The notes under the pieces were generated by a model. That model ran no database searches. It saw only the letters and a list, made by a program, of their open reading frames with translations, and had not been told where the DNA came from. From NCBI RefSeq assembly GCF_014526325.1, contig NZ_JACNMJ010000006.1:124001-188000 (forward strand): a stretch of 64,000 nucleotides of DNA, written 5' to 3'. Origin of the DNA: Psychroserpens algicola. GTDB taxonomy: Bacteria > Bacteroidota > Bacteroidia > Flavobacteriales > Flavobacteriaceae. This document shows positions 24,488-33,626 of this stretch, one piece after another. A program made the translations under genes and the position numbers. Each line of letters begins with the position of its first letter. The first letter of the stretch is position 1.

Positions 24488-25963
24488 TTAGTTTCTTTGT
24501 ATGACAATCGTATCAACTTGAAGTGCTTTCTGCAACCACTCTTGTAAATCTCGTTCTCTACTGACAATAATACTATCGCTCAATGCTACTTTCCATCTAA
24601 CGTTAGCAATCGTTACTGTATCTATATTAATAAAATCTTTAGACTCCAGCATTTTAGAGTATCCAAAATACTCTAATTCGTTAAATCTTACTTTTGCATC
24701 ACGAGATAAGTTTGTGAAAGACACTGTTCCTTGCGCATTTTTCGATTCTATCTGCTTATTTAAGTTTGTAATATTAGCTTTCAGTTCTTCAATTTGTTCT
24801 TGAAGTCCGGAAATGATTAAATCTTTTTGATCCAGGTCTCTAATAGCTCTGTCATAAGCATCAGAAATCTTATCAAAACTACGATTTCGATTCCCTTTTA
24901 TCTCCAGTTCAAAATCTTTAATTTTATCATAAGTCTTTATCTTATTTTCCAAATTGGCAACAATTTGATCAGAAACTTCACCATTAAAATAAAGTATAAT
25001 TTGTTTGTCTTCCCAGTTTGGTGTTCCTTTTTGTAGCCAAAGCTCATTATTAGAATCAATTTCATCAGCTATAAAACTATTGTAATCGCCTTCAAATCCT
25101 TTTTGAATGATAAAGTTATAAAAAGTCCAAATTGCTGGAGCCATTACTAAAACGGCTACCAAGGAAGCGAACCGAGCAATGCGTTTACGCTTTTTTGAAT
25201 TGGCATATTTAAGCATTGGAAAACGCAATACTTTTAATACCAAAAAGGTCGCTAAGGCAATAAAAATCGTGTTGATTGTAAACAAGTACATCGCTCCAAT
25301 AAAAATTTCCCAATCATGAGCCAAGCCGTAACCTGCTGTACATAATGGTGGCATTAAAGCTGTTGCAATAGCGACACCAAATATCACTGAAGCAATGGTT
25401 CCTTTTTTGGTTCGTGCAATGATGAGTGCTGCTCCACCAAAAAATGCAATAAGTACATCTCTAAGATCAGGTTTGGTACGACCAAATAACTCATTGGTCA
25501 TCAAGTCTGCGGTAGGAAAAAATTTAAAAAACAAATAAGCAGTCAATAAACTCAGTACAATCATTGTCGCTAAATTAATAAGCGATTTTTTCAGTGTATC
25601 AATATCATTAATAGCAATCGAAAGACCAACGCCTAATATCGGACCCATAAGAGGTGAAATTAACATGGCTCCAATAACAACTGCTGGAGAATTAGCATTT
25701 AAACCTACAGAGGCTACCATAATTGAACACACCAAAATCCAAGCTGTAGCACCTTTAAACGGGATGTCATTTTTTATGGCTTCTACAGTAGCATCACGAT
25801 CAGTGTCATCTCTAAAATCTAATAATTCATTTAAAAAACGTTTGATGCTTTGCCATAGGCCTTCCGCATCTTTTCTCACCGCTTCTTTTGATTCCTCTAC
25901 TGCTTTTTCTTTGTTTACCTGAGCTTCCTCTTCAGAGAAATTAAATTTATTTTCGTCACTCAT
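24488..25963 (-). CDS. DUF389 family membrane protein
   Basis: A 491-residue protein. Residues about 60-270 hold the DUF389 core with six or seven spans: ATAWILVCSIMVASVGLNANSPAVVIGAMLISPLMGPILGVGLSIAINDI is the family hallmark. The N-terminus is charged and cytosolic. After the last span, residues about 300-490 form a soluble part with a heptad-rich coiled coil (DLIISGLQEQIEELKANITNLNKQIESKNAQ), unusual for the short family members. The role of the family is unknown; transport is often suggested. The gene lies 3 bp from the manC-like gene upstream and may be co-transcribed with it. Confidence 0.9.
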   Translation of the reverse strand: MSDENKFNFSEEEAQVNKEKAVEESKEAVRKDAEGLWQSIKRFLNELLDFRDDTDRDATVEAIKNDIPFKGATAWILVCSIMVASVGLNANSPAVVIGAMLISPLMGPILGVGLSIAINDIDTLKKSLINLATMIVLSLLTAYLFFKFFPTADLMTNELFGRTKPDLRDVLIAFFGGAALIIARTKKGTIASVIFGVAIATALMPPLCTAGYGLAHDWEIFIGAMYLFTINTIFIALATFLVLKVLRFPMLKYANSKKRKRIARFASLVAVLVMAPAIWTFYNFIIQKGFEGDYNSFIADEIDSNNELWLQKGTPNWEDKQIILYFNGEVSDQIVANLENKIKTYDKIKDFELEIKGNRNRSFDKISDAYDRAIRDLDQKDLIISGLQEQIEELKANITNLNKQIESKNAQGTVSFTNLSRDAKVRFNELEYFGYSKMLESKDFINIDTVTIANVRWKVALSDSIIVSRERDLQEWLQKALQVDTIVIQRN

Positions 25964-25966
25964 ATA

Positions 25967-27046
25967 CTATCCGTATTGTTCTCCAAACTTGTCTTTAACT
26001 TTTTGAAGTACTTTTTTAATATCTTGTTCTTTTGCCTTCGGAAAGATAAGCAAAACTTCGTCTTTATCAACAATAATATAGTCTTCTAGACCATCAACAA
26101 CAACTACTTTTTCTGCCTTGGTTCTAATCATATTTCCTGAAGCATCTTCAGTAAGTGTCTGTGCATTAACAACGGCATTCCCACTATCATCTTTGTCAAG
26201 CTTATCGTATAAACTTCCCCAAGTACCAAGGTCATTCCAATCGAAAGTGGCTGGTATTACATACACATTTTTAGACTGCTCCATGATGGCATAATCAACT
26301 GATATGTTTTCAGCTTTACCGTAATTATCTCTGATAAAATCGTCTTCAAAATCTGTATTGTAGGCGTCATACCCAGAATCAAACAAGCTATACAATTCGG
26401 GTTGGTTTGCTTTAAATGCTTCTACAACACTTTTTACGCTCCACATAAAAATGCCTGCATTCCACAGAAAATTACCTTGAGATATAAACTCTTTTGCCGT
26501 TTTATAATCGGGTTTTTCTCTAAACTGGCTCACCTTCTTAATAGCGTCCTGAGAAGCTTTATCATATTCAATATAACCATAACCTGTATTAGGAAATGTT
26601 GGTGTAATCCCTAAGGTCATCAAGGCGTCATTTTGAGCACAAAAATTAAAAGCTTCTTCAACGTTATTTGTAAATGCATTTTCGTCTTCAATCCAGTGAT
26701 CACTAGGCGCAACAATCATTACGGCATCTTTATTTTCTTTCTGTATTTTCAGTGCAGCATATAATATACAAGGTGCCGTATTTCTCATAGCCGGTTCTAA
26801 TACAACCTGGCGCTTAGTAACTTCTGGCAATTGTTCTAACACTAAGTCATTATAACGTTCATTCGTTAAAATAAATATATTTTCCTTAGGAATTAACTTT
26901 GACAGTCTACTAAATGTTTTCTGTATCAAGGTATCTCCCGTTCCTAACATATCATGAAACTGTTTTGGAAAATCACCTGTACTTACAGGCCAAAATCTTG
27001 AACCTACTCCACCTGCCATTAATATGGCGTAATAATTTTTATTCAT
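25967..27046 (-). CDS. Mannose-1-phosphate guanylyltransferase
   Basis: Nucleotidyltransferase making GDP-mannose from mannose-1-P and GTP for polysaccharides and glycoproteins. The N-terminal AILMAGGVGSRFWPVSTGDFPKQF is the family signature. PSDHWIEDE, TLGITPTFPNTGYGYIE and FDWNDLGTWGSLY are further diagnostic motifs. With 359 aa it lacks the C-terminal cupin (phosphomannose isomerase) found in the 470-aa ManC forms. Its start overlaps the end of the SprT-like gene by 8 bp. A similar gene pair occurs in other Flavobacteriaceae, as I recall. Confidence 0.94.
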   Translation of the reverse strand: MNKNYYAILMAGGVGSRFWPVSTGDFPKQFHDMLGTGDTLIQKTFSRLSKLIPKENIFILTNERYNDLVLEQLPEVTKRQVVLEPAMRNTAPCILYAALKIQKENKDAVMIVAPSDHWIEDENAFTNNVEEAFNFCAQNDALMTLGITPTFPNTGYGYIEYDKASQDAIKKVSQFREKPDYKTAKEFISQGNFLWNAGIFMWSVKSVVEAFKANQPELYSLFDSGYDAYNTDFEDDFIRDNYGKAENISVDYAIMEQSKNVYVIPATFDWNDLGTWGSLYDKLDKDDSGNAVVNAQTLTEDASGNMIRTKAEKVVVVDGLEDYIIVDKDEVLLIFPKAKEQDIKKVLQKVKDKFGEQYG

Positions 27047-27647
27047 TATAAGTATTTAATAATTCAACCTCTGCATTGGAATTAAAAAGATACACACGTC
27101 CAGTTTTAATCTCAGTACATTCATAACGTATGCGTCGTTTATTTCCTTTTTTAAATGTTCGTCCGTTATACATTTTAAAAACGCTATGCAAAGGTACTTC
27201 AAATATATAGGTTTTATTGTTTGGAGCGTCAAATTGCTTTAATGCATAGGCGAGTGGAACATCTGTGTCGCTGGAAGCTCTAGGATTCTTAAAATGCTTT
27301 GCTAATAATGGCAATAGATCTAAAGGAAATATGTCTGGATTTAAAAATGGCAACATTAAATGCTGAAACGTGCGTTTCCATTCTATGCCGTGAGGCTTGA
27401 TACTTTTTCCAAATTTATTATAAGCCTCAAAATGAGCTATTTCATGAATAAGTGTGATTAAAAACCTGTACGTATTCAGATTAGCATTAATTGTAATTTG
27501 ATGTTTTCCATTAGGCATACGTTTATAATCACCATGCCTGGTTTTACGTTCACTTTTAACTTTAACCACTAAATTATCATGGCTTAAAAGCTCAGAAACT
27601 CTAGAAACTGCATGAATTGGTATATACTTTTGAAGTGCCTCTTGCAT
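27039..27647 (-). CDS. SprT-like zinc metalloprotease domain protein
   Basis: A 202-residue protein with the SprT-type zinc site HEIAH in TLIHEIAHFEAYNKFGKSIKPHGIEWKRTFQHL; the downstream HGIEW gives the third ligand region. Bacterial SprT proteins have no settled function; the human relative SPRTN cleaves DNA-protein crosslinks, which should not be transferred. The C-terminal region (TFKKGNKRRIRYECTEIKTGRVYLF) resembles the zinc-ribbon position of relatives but lacks its cysteine pairs. It overlaps the guanylyltransferase by 8 bp, so the pair is probably co-translated. Confidence 0.88.
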   Translation of the reverse strand: MQEALQKYIPIHAVSRVSELLSHDNLVVKVKSERKTRHGDYKRMPNGKHQITINANLNTYRFLITLIHEIAHFEAYNKFGKSIKPHGIEWKRTFQHLMLPFLNPDIFPLDLLPLLAKHFKNPRASSDTDVPLAYALKQFDAPNNKTYIFEVPLHSVFKMYNGRTFKKGNKRRIRYECTEIKTGRVYLFNSNAEVELLNTYNE

Positions 27648-27654
27648 AACAAAT

Positions 27655-30600
27655 CTAATCCTTAATAACCAGTAATTTTGAAGTACTGTTGATGGTCAAA
27701 AAATAGAGTCCTGCTGAAGTACTTTCAGGAATTGTTAACTGGGTTAAGCTTCCAAATTCATTAAATTCTTTTTTTAGCACACTAACTTGTCGCCCTCTAA
27801 TATCATACATCGCGAAAGTGTCATCTTGCGAAGTATTAGTAATAAAAACCGTACCATTTGTCACAGGGTTAGGATAAATAATTTGCTCAGTATTGACTAC
27901 GATTTCATTATTTCCATTAAAAAAAGGCACGGCAAAATCAAAGGCGTCATTACCTACCTTTTCACCAATAAACCGACCAGGAATATCATCTGCTGGTGGA
28001 TGAATTCCACCCCAAATTCTAGATAAACTGGTTTGATCTGACGCATCTCTATAAGTTGCCCATTGTAATTTCACATCTACTGAAGGTCCTTCTTCAAAAA
28101 CCAGAAACTCATTTTGCTTTGCCGTAAACTCTCCTAATCCTCCAGGAAAGAATGGACTCCCAGTAATTTGTGTTAATACTTCTGAAGCCGCTCGCGAATA
28201 CGTTGAATGTCCTGAGACATAACCCGCAAAAGGTGGCGTTACAAAAGTTGGTCGTTGATAAGGCCACCAGTTTTCAGCTAAAATCCAACCAACACCAGCC
28301 ATATCAGTCGATTCATCATCAATATAATCTGGTCCTCTCCAGGTGTATAATTTTATTTTTCCGACGTTTGAATTATCATCACCTCTCAGAGGATCTGCAG
28401 GTCCTACAACCTCAACATATCCGTCAAGTAGTGGAATTCCGCCAACATTGTAATTGTCTTGAGTCTGATCACTACTTTGCCCTAATAATGCCATGTGTCG
28501 TATCGCTGAAATTGGTCTTACATAATCATACCAGCCTTTGATGCTCCATGAAGAAATTGCCGAATCATGCATGGCGCCTCCTAAGATAAAATATGATTTC
28601 ACATCCCATTCTAAGTCACTCAAAATTTCTCCTTCGCCTTCAAATCTTTTTTCAAATTGCGGATGTTCATTAACGTAATTTAAGATTGTAAACCAATGTC
28701 CTGGAGGTGTTTCAGAATCTGGACCATCAGCCCAAAATTCGGCTAAAACCCTTGTATAATCTCCTCTTGGCACTAATTGTGACTGATAAGGTTCGCCTGT
28801 TATCGGGTTGATACTATGACCTTCTCCAATATCGCCACCTTCAATAATATTATAAAAATTAGGGTAATCTGTATAATTGGTAGGAAAGCTTGAAATATCA
28901 GTATTACCAATCGCTGCAGGAGAAATATCCCAAATGACATTATCTGCTGGATCAAGGTGTGAACCCCAAATCGAAACCATTGAAAATCCTAACTTGTATG
29001 CATCACTAGAATCATCATTGGCAGTTGTATTTAAATATGGAGGATCGCCTGGATCATTATAAACTCTATAGGTCCCTTCTTCACGTTGGTAAGTATTACT
29101 GACATCAACAGACATCGCAAATGGAAGTACATTTCCCCATTCTGGACTTAAAAACTCGATAACGGTTCCTTCGATTAAATTTCCACTTTGGTCAATAAAT
29201 GTATCTAAACTTAACGATTGCCATCGGTTAGGATCATTCATTGGTATTGTCGTAGGAACTGATGGACCTAATGGCGAATTTACAGTCGTATAATAGGCAT
29301 TATTAAAAAGGTCTAATTCTCTTGAGCCATCACCATTTCCGTAACTAATTAGTGTTTGAGCTACAAAATTTCCGAGTGCAGCTGCATTTCCAAATTCATA
29401 TAAGGTAGAGGTATTTTCGATATCATAACCTAATTGATTCATCACCAAATCGAACAATTCTTGAGATGTTTCTGCATTGGGTGAATTTTGAAATCTATAA
29501 CTCAGCAAACGATACATCGCATGACTTATCGCTTTATTCTGGGAGTCTTCAAGGGATTCAGCTGGAACAAAATCCTGCAAGGTTGTTGTGAAATTATTGA
29601 CTGTATTACCAATTAGATAAGGTTGAGCTTCATCATCATAAATCGCCCAGATATCGTACATAGCAACACTGGTATGAAACAAATTTCTGGCATGCACTGT
29701 CGGTCTTGCAAAATCGTTTCTAATGGCTTCCAATAGTAATTCATTCCATAACCTGGCAATAGATACATCATCAGGAATATCAGCAGCAGATAAGGTGATT
29801 GTAATTGCTTGTTCTTCGCTAAAACAGTCTCCATTGTGTTCTCTAACGCGTAAACTTCCTGTTTCGGTAATTCCCCATTTAATGGTAACTGTATCTGTAT
29901 TTTGACCATTAACAATTTCGCCACCTGAAACAATCCAATTAGCTTCAGAGTCTGCGGAAATGGGATAATTATAGGTTTCAATTCTAAAAAAGCCTGACGT
30001 TAGCGGACCTGAAATTTCATTAGATTCCAAATAACTACATGAACCATCATCTATAGTTGCCTCTGGATTATATGCACATGAAAATGGATCTAAGCATCCA
30101 TAAATTTTCTGACTAGGAATTATATCTAAAACCTCAACACCTTCACCTTCTACAGCTCTAATTGTGACATCTGCTTCTATATTTTGAAACGTCTCTACAA
30201 TACCTGAAGGCCATTTAATTTCGAGCTCTTGAATTTGTAAATCCTGGTCTAAACCAAAATGGACAGCTTGCAAACTTTGAGATAAAAACCCTACACCTGT
30301 ATAATAGCGTTTTAGTACACCTGAATCTGTCGTTAACGTAACTGTTGTACCTATAGCATCGCGATTAGACACTGTTCCCTGAAGTATAATCTTAAACCAG
30401 TGTAAACTGTTGTCTTCATCAAAATTGAGCAATTTGTTTTCATATAAAAATGATTGCTGGTCGGCATTGGTAATATATATATCTAAATCTCCATCATTAT
30501 CATAATCCCAATCAACAGCCTCAACACTCACTGTAAGTGCATTGAAACTTAATACTTCGGAAATATCTTCAAATCCAGACATGCCTTCTGAAGTTAAATT

Positions 30601-31686
30601 TTTATAATAGACATTTGTTTCTGTGCTTCGGTTTTCAAATTCAAAGCCATTGACAATAATTAAATCTTCATCACGATCGAGATCGAAGTCTGCAAATCGT
30701 GTTCCCCAAGCCCAGCCTGTTTCCGTGATATTATTACTAGCTGTTGCATCGGTAAAATTATTAGTACCATCATTAACCAGTAAGGCATTTTCATCAATAC
30801 CTGTAATAAATATGTCAAAATCACCATCAAGATTAAAATCCCCAAAGGTAATGCCCATATCATCTAACATATTATCCAAGCCAAAATTTGCTGCTTGCTC
30901 GGAGAAGGTCATACCGTTTTGGTTAATGAATAAGCTGTTAGGCTCGTTAAAATCGTTAGACACATATAAATCCATCCAGCCATCGCCATTGATATCAAAA
31001 GGCACTGCAGTATAACTCGCTAAACCTTGAGTATCCTGCATATTTGTTGCTACTGTAGTATTGGTAAATGTCCCATTACCATTATTTAAATAGAGTGAAT
31101 TAGTGTCACAGGCATCCCAATCGGACACATAGATATCGAGGAGCCCGTCATTATTATAATCAAACCAAGTGGCACCTGTATGCCTACATTGGCTTTCAGC
31201 TTCTAGTCCTGCCCCTTCAGTAACCTCTGTAAATATGCCATTTTGATTGATGAAAAGTTGCAACTTTTCGGAATGGGTAAATAAAATATCAGGAAATCCA
31301 TCATTATTATAATCTCCCCAAGACACGCCATGTTTAAAGCCTTTGAGTCCAAAAAAATCTTCAGACAGACTATTAAAGGGTAAAAGGTTGGTAAGACCAA
31401 CGGCTTCGGTTACATCGGTAAATGTTCCGTTATTATTATTTCTAAACAATCTGCTTTTGGTGCGTTCGTCATCATCTTGATCTTGAGCTAAGGCTACCAC
31501 AAAAATATCGAGGTCGAGATCGTTGTCATAGTCGGCAACCGCAACACCATTATTATTTTCAAGTATCCCTAAACCAGAAGACACCTGTACTTGTTCAAAA
31601 ATTTGAGCATTGGCAGTTTGTACTATACTTAAGAGTAATACAGCAACTATGAAGAATGTACGATGGAATGGTAATCGTTTATTCAC
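27655..31686 (-). CDS. FG-GAP/ASPIC-UnbV/haloperoxidase-like fusion with T9SS sorting domain
   Basis: A 1343-residue secreted protein. Signal peptide (ends near ANAQ). Residues about 28-420 carry seven Asp-rich FG-GAP blades (DYDNDLDLD, DYNNDGFPD, DINGDGWMD, DFNLDGDFD and others). ASPIC/UnbV domain about 435-515. A short cysteine/Asp linker, GCLDPFSCAYNPEATIDDG, starts at 530. Residues about 640-1255 form a vanadium-haloperoxidase/PAP2-like domain with Ser1158-Gly-His1160 (YVSGHSTYSR) and Arg1223...His1229 (SRIWGGIHPP). A type A T9SS sorting domain (IIYPNPVTNGTVFI, then GLYFLTI) ends it. Predicted to be exported to the surface or medium. Halogenation or phosphatase activity is not proven by the motifs. 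Confidence 0.88.
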   Translation of the reverse strand: MNKRLPFHRTFFIVAVLLLSIVQTANAQIFEQVQVSSGLGILENNNGVAVADYDNDLDLDIFVVALAQDQDDDERTKSRLFRNNNNGTFTDVTEAVGLTNLLPFNSLSEDFFGLKGFKHGVSWGDYNNDGFPDILFTHSEKLQLFINQNGIFTEVTEGAGLEAESQCRHTGATWFDYNNDGLLDIYVSDWDACDTNSLYLNNGNGTFTNTTVATNMQDTQGLASYTAVPFDINGDGWMDLYVSNDFNEPNSLFINQNGMTFSEQAANFGLDNMLDDMGITFGDFNLDGDFDIFITGIDENALLVNDGTNNFTDATASNNITETGWAWGTRFADFDLDRDEDLIIVNGFEFENRSTETNVYYKNLTSEGMSGFEDISEVLSFNALTVSVEAVDWDYDNDGDLDIYITNADQQSFLYENKLLNFDEDNSLHWFKIILQGTVSNRDAIGTTVTLTTDSGVLKRYYTGVGFLSQSLQAVHFGLDQDLQIQELEIKWPSGIVETFQNIEADVTIRAVEGEGVEVLDIIPSQKIYGCLDPFSCAYNPEATIDDGSCSYLESNEISGPLTSGFFRIETYNYPISADSEANWIVSGGEIVNGQNTDTVTIKWGITETGSLRVREHNGDCFSEEQAITITLSAADIPDDVSIARLWNELLLEAIRNDFARPTVHARNLFHTSVAMYDIWAIYDDEAQPYLIGNTVNNFTTTLQDFVPAESLEDSQNKAISHAMYRLLSYRFQNSPNAETSQELFDLVMNQLGYDIENTSTLYEFGNAAALGNFVAQTLISYGNGDGSRELDLFNNAYYTTVNSPLGPSVPTTIPMNDPNRWQSLSLDTFIDQSGNLIEGTVIEFLSPEWGNVLPFAMSVDVSNTYQREEGTYRVYNDPGDPPYLNTTANDDSSDAYKLGFSMVSIWGSHLDPADNVIWDISPAAIGNTDISSFPTNYTDYPNFYNIIEGGDIGEGHSINPITGEPYQSQLVPRGDYTRVLAEFWADGPDSETPPGHWFTILNYVNEHPQFEKRFEGEGEILSDLEWDVKSYFILGGAMHDSAISSWSIKGWYDYVRPISAIRHMALLGQSSDQTQDNYNVGGIPLLDGYVEVVGPADPLRGDDNSNVGKIKLYTWRGPDYIDDESTDMAGVGWILAENWWPYQRPTFVTPPFAGYVSGHSTYSRAASEVLTQITGSPFFPGGLGEFTAKQNEFLVFEEGPSVDVKLQWATYRDASDQTSLSRIWGGIHPPADDIPGRFIGEKVGNDAFDFAVPFFNGNNEIVVNTEQIIYPNPVTNGTVFITNTSQDDTFAMYDIRGRQVSVLKKEFNEFGSLTQLTIPESTSAGLYFLTINSTSKLLVIKD

Positions 31687-31829
31687 GTTTACAATTTTTG
31701 ATAAAGATAAGGAATCAAGGTCATATTAAACACTGAAATATTGAATGAACCAACAGTTGATTCTATAGATAAACAACTAAGTATGCTTAAATCCTTAAAT
31801 CGCTTCGTATCTTTACAAAAAGCCATGTT

Positions 31830-32357
31830 ATGAGAGCTTCAGTATTCATTTTACTACTATTAACCATGAACACCTTCACCCTTTTTGATTTTACCACATC
31901 CAGTAGTACTGAAGATTGGCGTATAATAGACGACGTGGTTATGGGTGGTCGCTCTAATGGGAGTTTTGAAATTAGCAAAGAAGGTCATGGGACATTTAGT
32001 GGATATGTATCTCTGGAAAACAATGGTGGTTTCTCCTCACTACGTTATAACTTTAAAACTAAGGACGTCTCGAGTTATTCTAAAGTCAAGCTTCGTATTA
32101 AAGGTGATGGCAAGACTTACCAATTTAGGGTAAAGCAATCTTCTCAAGATTATGCGTCTTACATTTATGAATTTGAGACCTCTAGTGATTGGATGACTAT
32201 TGAAATCCCTTTTGAAGTGATGAATCCTGCATTTAGAGGGCAACGTTTGCGTATGCCCAATTTTAAAGGAGAACAAATGGAAGAAATTGGTTTCTTGATT
32301 GGAAATAAAAAAGAGCAATCGTTTGAATTGCTCATAGATAAGATTGAATTGGAATAG
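31830..32357 (+). CDS. CIA30 family protein
   Basis: A 175-residue protein with a CIA30 (NDUFAF1-like) beta-sandwich domain: FDFTTSSSTEDWRIIDDVVMGGRSNGSFEI, GTFSGYVSLENNGGFSSLRY, then YQFRVKQSS and DKIELE at the end. In mitochondria NDUFAF1 helps complex I assembly, while the role of bacterial members is unknown and carbohydrate-binding-like folding is suggested. The hydrophobic N-terminus (SVFILLLLTMN) may be a short export signal. Divergent from the large fusion gene and ending 3 bp before the convergent cysteine-synthase-type gene. Confidence 0.88.
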   Translation: MRASVFILLLLTMNTFTLFDFTTSSSTEDWRIIDDVVMGGRSNGSFEISKEGHGTFSGYVSLENNGGFSSLRYNFKTKDVSSYSKVKLRIKGDGKTYQFRVKQSSQDYASYIYEFETSSDWMTIEIPFEVMNPAFRGQRLRMPNFKGEQMEEIGFLIGNKKEQSFELLIDKIELE

Positions 32358-32360
32358 GTT

Positions 32361-33341
32361 TTAATCGATATAGCCCATTTCACGCATCCAATCGTTGTTG
32401 AACATCTTTCCAACATAGCGACTTCCATGATCGTGAAATAAGACCACAACAACATCATCTTTTGTAAAATGCTCTTTGAGTTGTAAGACACCTTTAATAG
32501 CCGCTCCAGCACTATTCCCTAAGAACATCCCTTCTTCTTTGGCCAGTAACTGTGTATAAACTGCAGCATCTTTATCGGTAACTTTTGTAAATCCGTCAAT
32601 AATTGAAAAATCTACATTTTCGGGTAAGATATCTTCACCAATCCCTTCGGTGACGTATGGATAAATTTCATTTTCATCAAACACACCAGTCTCGTGATAT
32701 TTTTTAAAGACACTACCGTAAGTATCAATGCCCCAAACCTTAATATTTGGATTTTGTTCTTTGAGGTATTTTCCAACACCAGAAATGGTTCCTCCAGTAC
32801 CAACACCAACTACAAAATGTGTGATTTTACCATCCGTTTGTTTCCAGATTTCTGGACCTGTACTTTCGTAATGCGCTTTGGCGTTACTCGGATTATCATA
32901 TTGATTCACATACCATGAGTTTGGTGTTTCTTCTCCCAAACGTTTTGATACAGAATAGTAGCTACGCGGATCGGTAGGCTCTACATCGGTAGGACATACT
33001 ACAACCTCAGCACCAACAGCACGAAGTATATCCATCTTTTCTTTAGATTGCTTATCGCTAATTACAAAAATACATTTGTATCCTTTTACAATAGCAGCTA
33101 ATGCCAGTCCCATTCCTGTATTACCAGAAGTTCCTTCAATAATGGTACCTCCAGGTTTTAGGCGTCCGTCGGCTTCAGCATCTTCAATCATTTTCAGTGC
33201 CATACGGTCTTTTACCGAGTTACCCGGATTAAAAGTTTCGTATTTAGATAATACTAAACATGGTAATTCTTCTGTGAGTTTATTGAGTTTAACTAAAGGT
33301 GTATTACCGATGGTTTCTAATATGTTCTTTGCGTAATCCAT
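32361..33341 (-). CDS. PLP-dependent cysteine synthase / cystathionine beta-synthase family protein
   Basis: Fold type II PLP enzyme of 326 aa. NPGNSVKDRMALKMIEDAE carries the PLP lysine, IIEGTSGNTGMGLALAA is the substrate loop, and VVGVGTGGTISGVGKYLKE is the phosphate-binding loop. The length is that of a bare catalytic core without the regulatory CBS domains. The ATG at 33341 (MDYAKNILETIGNTPLVKLNKL) fits the family start; a longer reading to 33404 adds an unrelated 21 residues. O-acetylserine sulfhydrylase versus cystathionine beta-synthase cannot be settled by eye. Cytoplasmic. Confidence 0.93.
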   Translation of the reverse strand: MDYAKNILETIGNTPLVKLNKLTEELPCLVLSKYETFNPGNSVKDRMALKMIEDAEADGRLKPGGTIIEGTSGNTGMGLALAAIVKGYKCIFVISDKQSKEKMDILRAVGAEVVVCPTDVEPTDPRSYYSVSKRLGEETPNSWYVNQYDNPSNAKAHYESTGPEIWKQTDGKITHFVVGVGTGGTISGVGKYLKEQNPNIKVWGIDTYGSVFKKYHETGVFDENEIYPYVTEGIGEDILPENVDFSIIDGFTKVTDKDAAVYTQLLAKEEGMFLGNSAGAAIKGVLQLKEHFTKDDVVVVLFHDHGSRYVGKMFNNDWMREMGYID

Positions 33342-33519
33342 TGTATTTATTTTGTGTCTCACCGACGTCAATACGTTGGTGAATTTGGATGCAAAAATAG
33401 ACAAAAGTGAAGAGTTAAAAACATAATGCCTTTATTTTTATGTTAAGACCTTTTGAAATTGAACTGACAGCGATTCTACCTGTTTTAAAATCACGTTAAA
33501 AATTAAAGTGTAGTCGTGT

Positions 33520-33624
33520 TGGCTCGCGTTAAGGATGGTAGCGGCATCCTCTAACAGTTTTGTTAGAGATATAGCGGACAGCCTGACCGATACGATGCAG
33601 TTTTGCTCGTATTGGTAACGCCCA
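33520..33624 (+). ncRNA. Highly structured non-coding RNA candidate (possibly Flavo-1-like)
   Basis: In a gap without a gene, about 105 nt fold into several stems. A closing GCGTT (33526-33530) pairs with AACGC (33617-33621). GGATG (33533-33537) pairs with CATCC (33545-33549). CTCTAACA (33549-33556) pairs with TGTTAGAG (33561-33568) over a GTTT loop. ACCGATACGA (33586-33595) pairs with TCGTATTGGT (33607-33616) including one G-T. The unpaired blocks AGCGG and ATATAGCGGACAGCC look conserved-type. I recall similar sequence in many Flavobacteriia, perhaps the Rfam Flavo-1 motif; not verified. The plus strand is preferred from memory of the motif only. Confidence 0.6.
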
Positions 33625-33626
33625 AA

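Noticed and set aside
29613-29981. Reading frames of 60-130 codons on both strands inside the large FG-GAP/haloperoxidase gene
   Set aside because: They lie wholly inside a gene with clear domain motifs and have no recognisable features.
31808-31816. TATCTTTAC as promoter for the CIA30 gene
   Set aside because: One mismatch in -7 and no TTG at the right distance; too weak to list.
33355-33385. Imperfect inverted repeat CACCGACG...CGTTGGTG upstream of the cysteine-synthase-type gene
   Set aside because: Single occurrence, imperfect, within the leader; no independent support for regulator binding.
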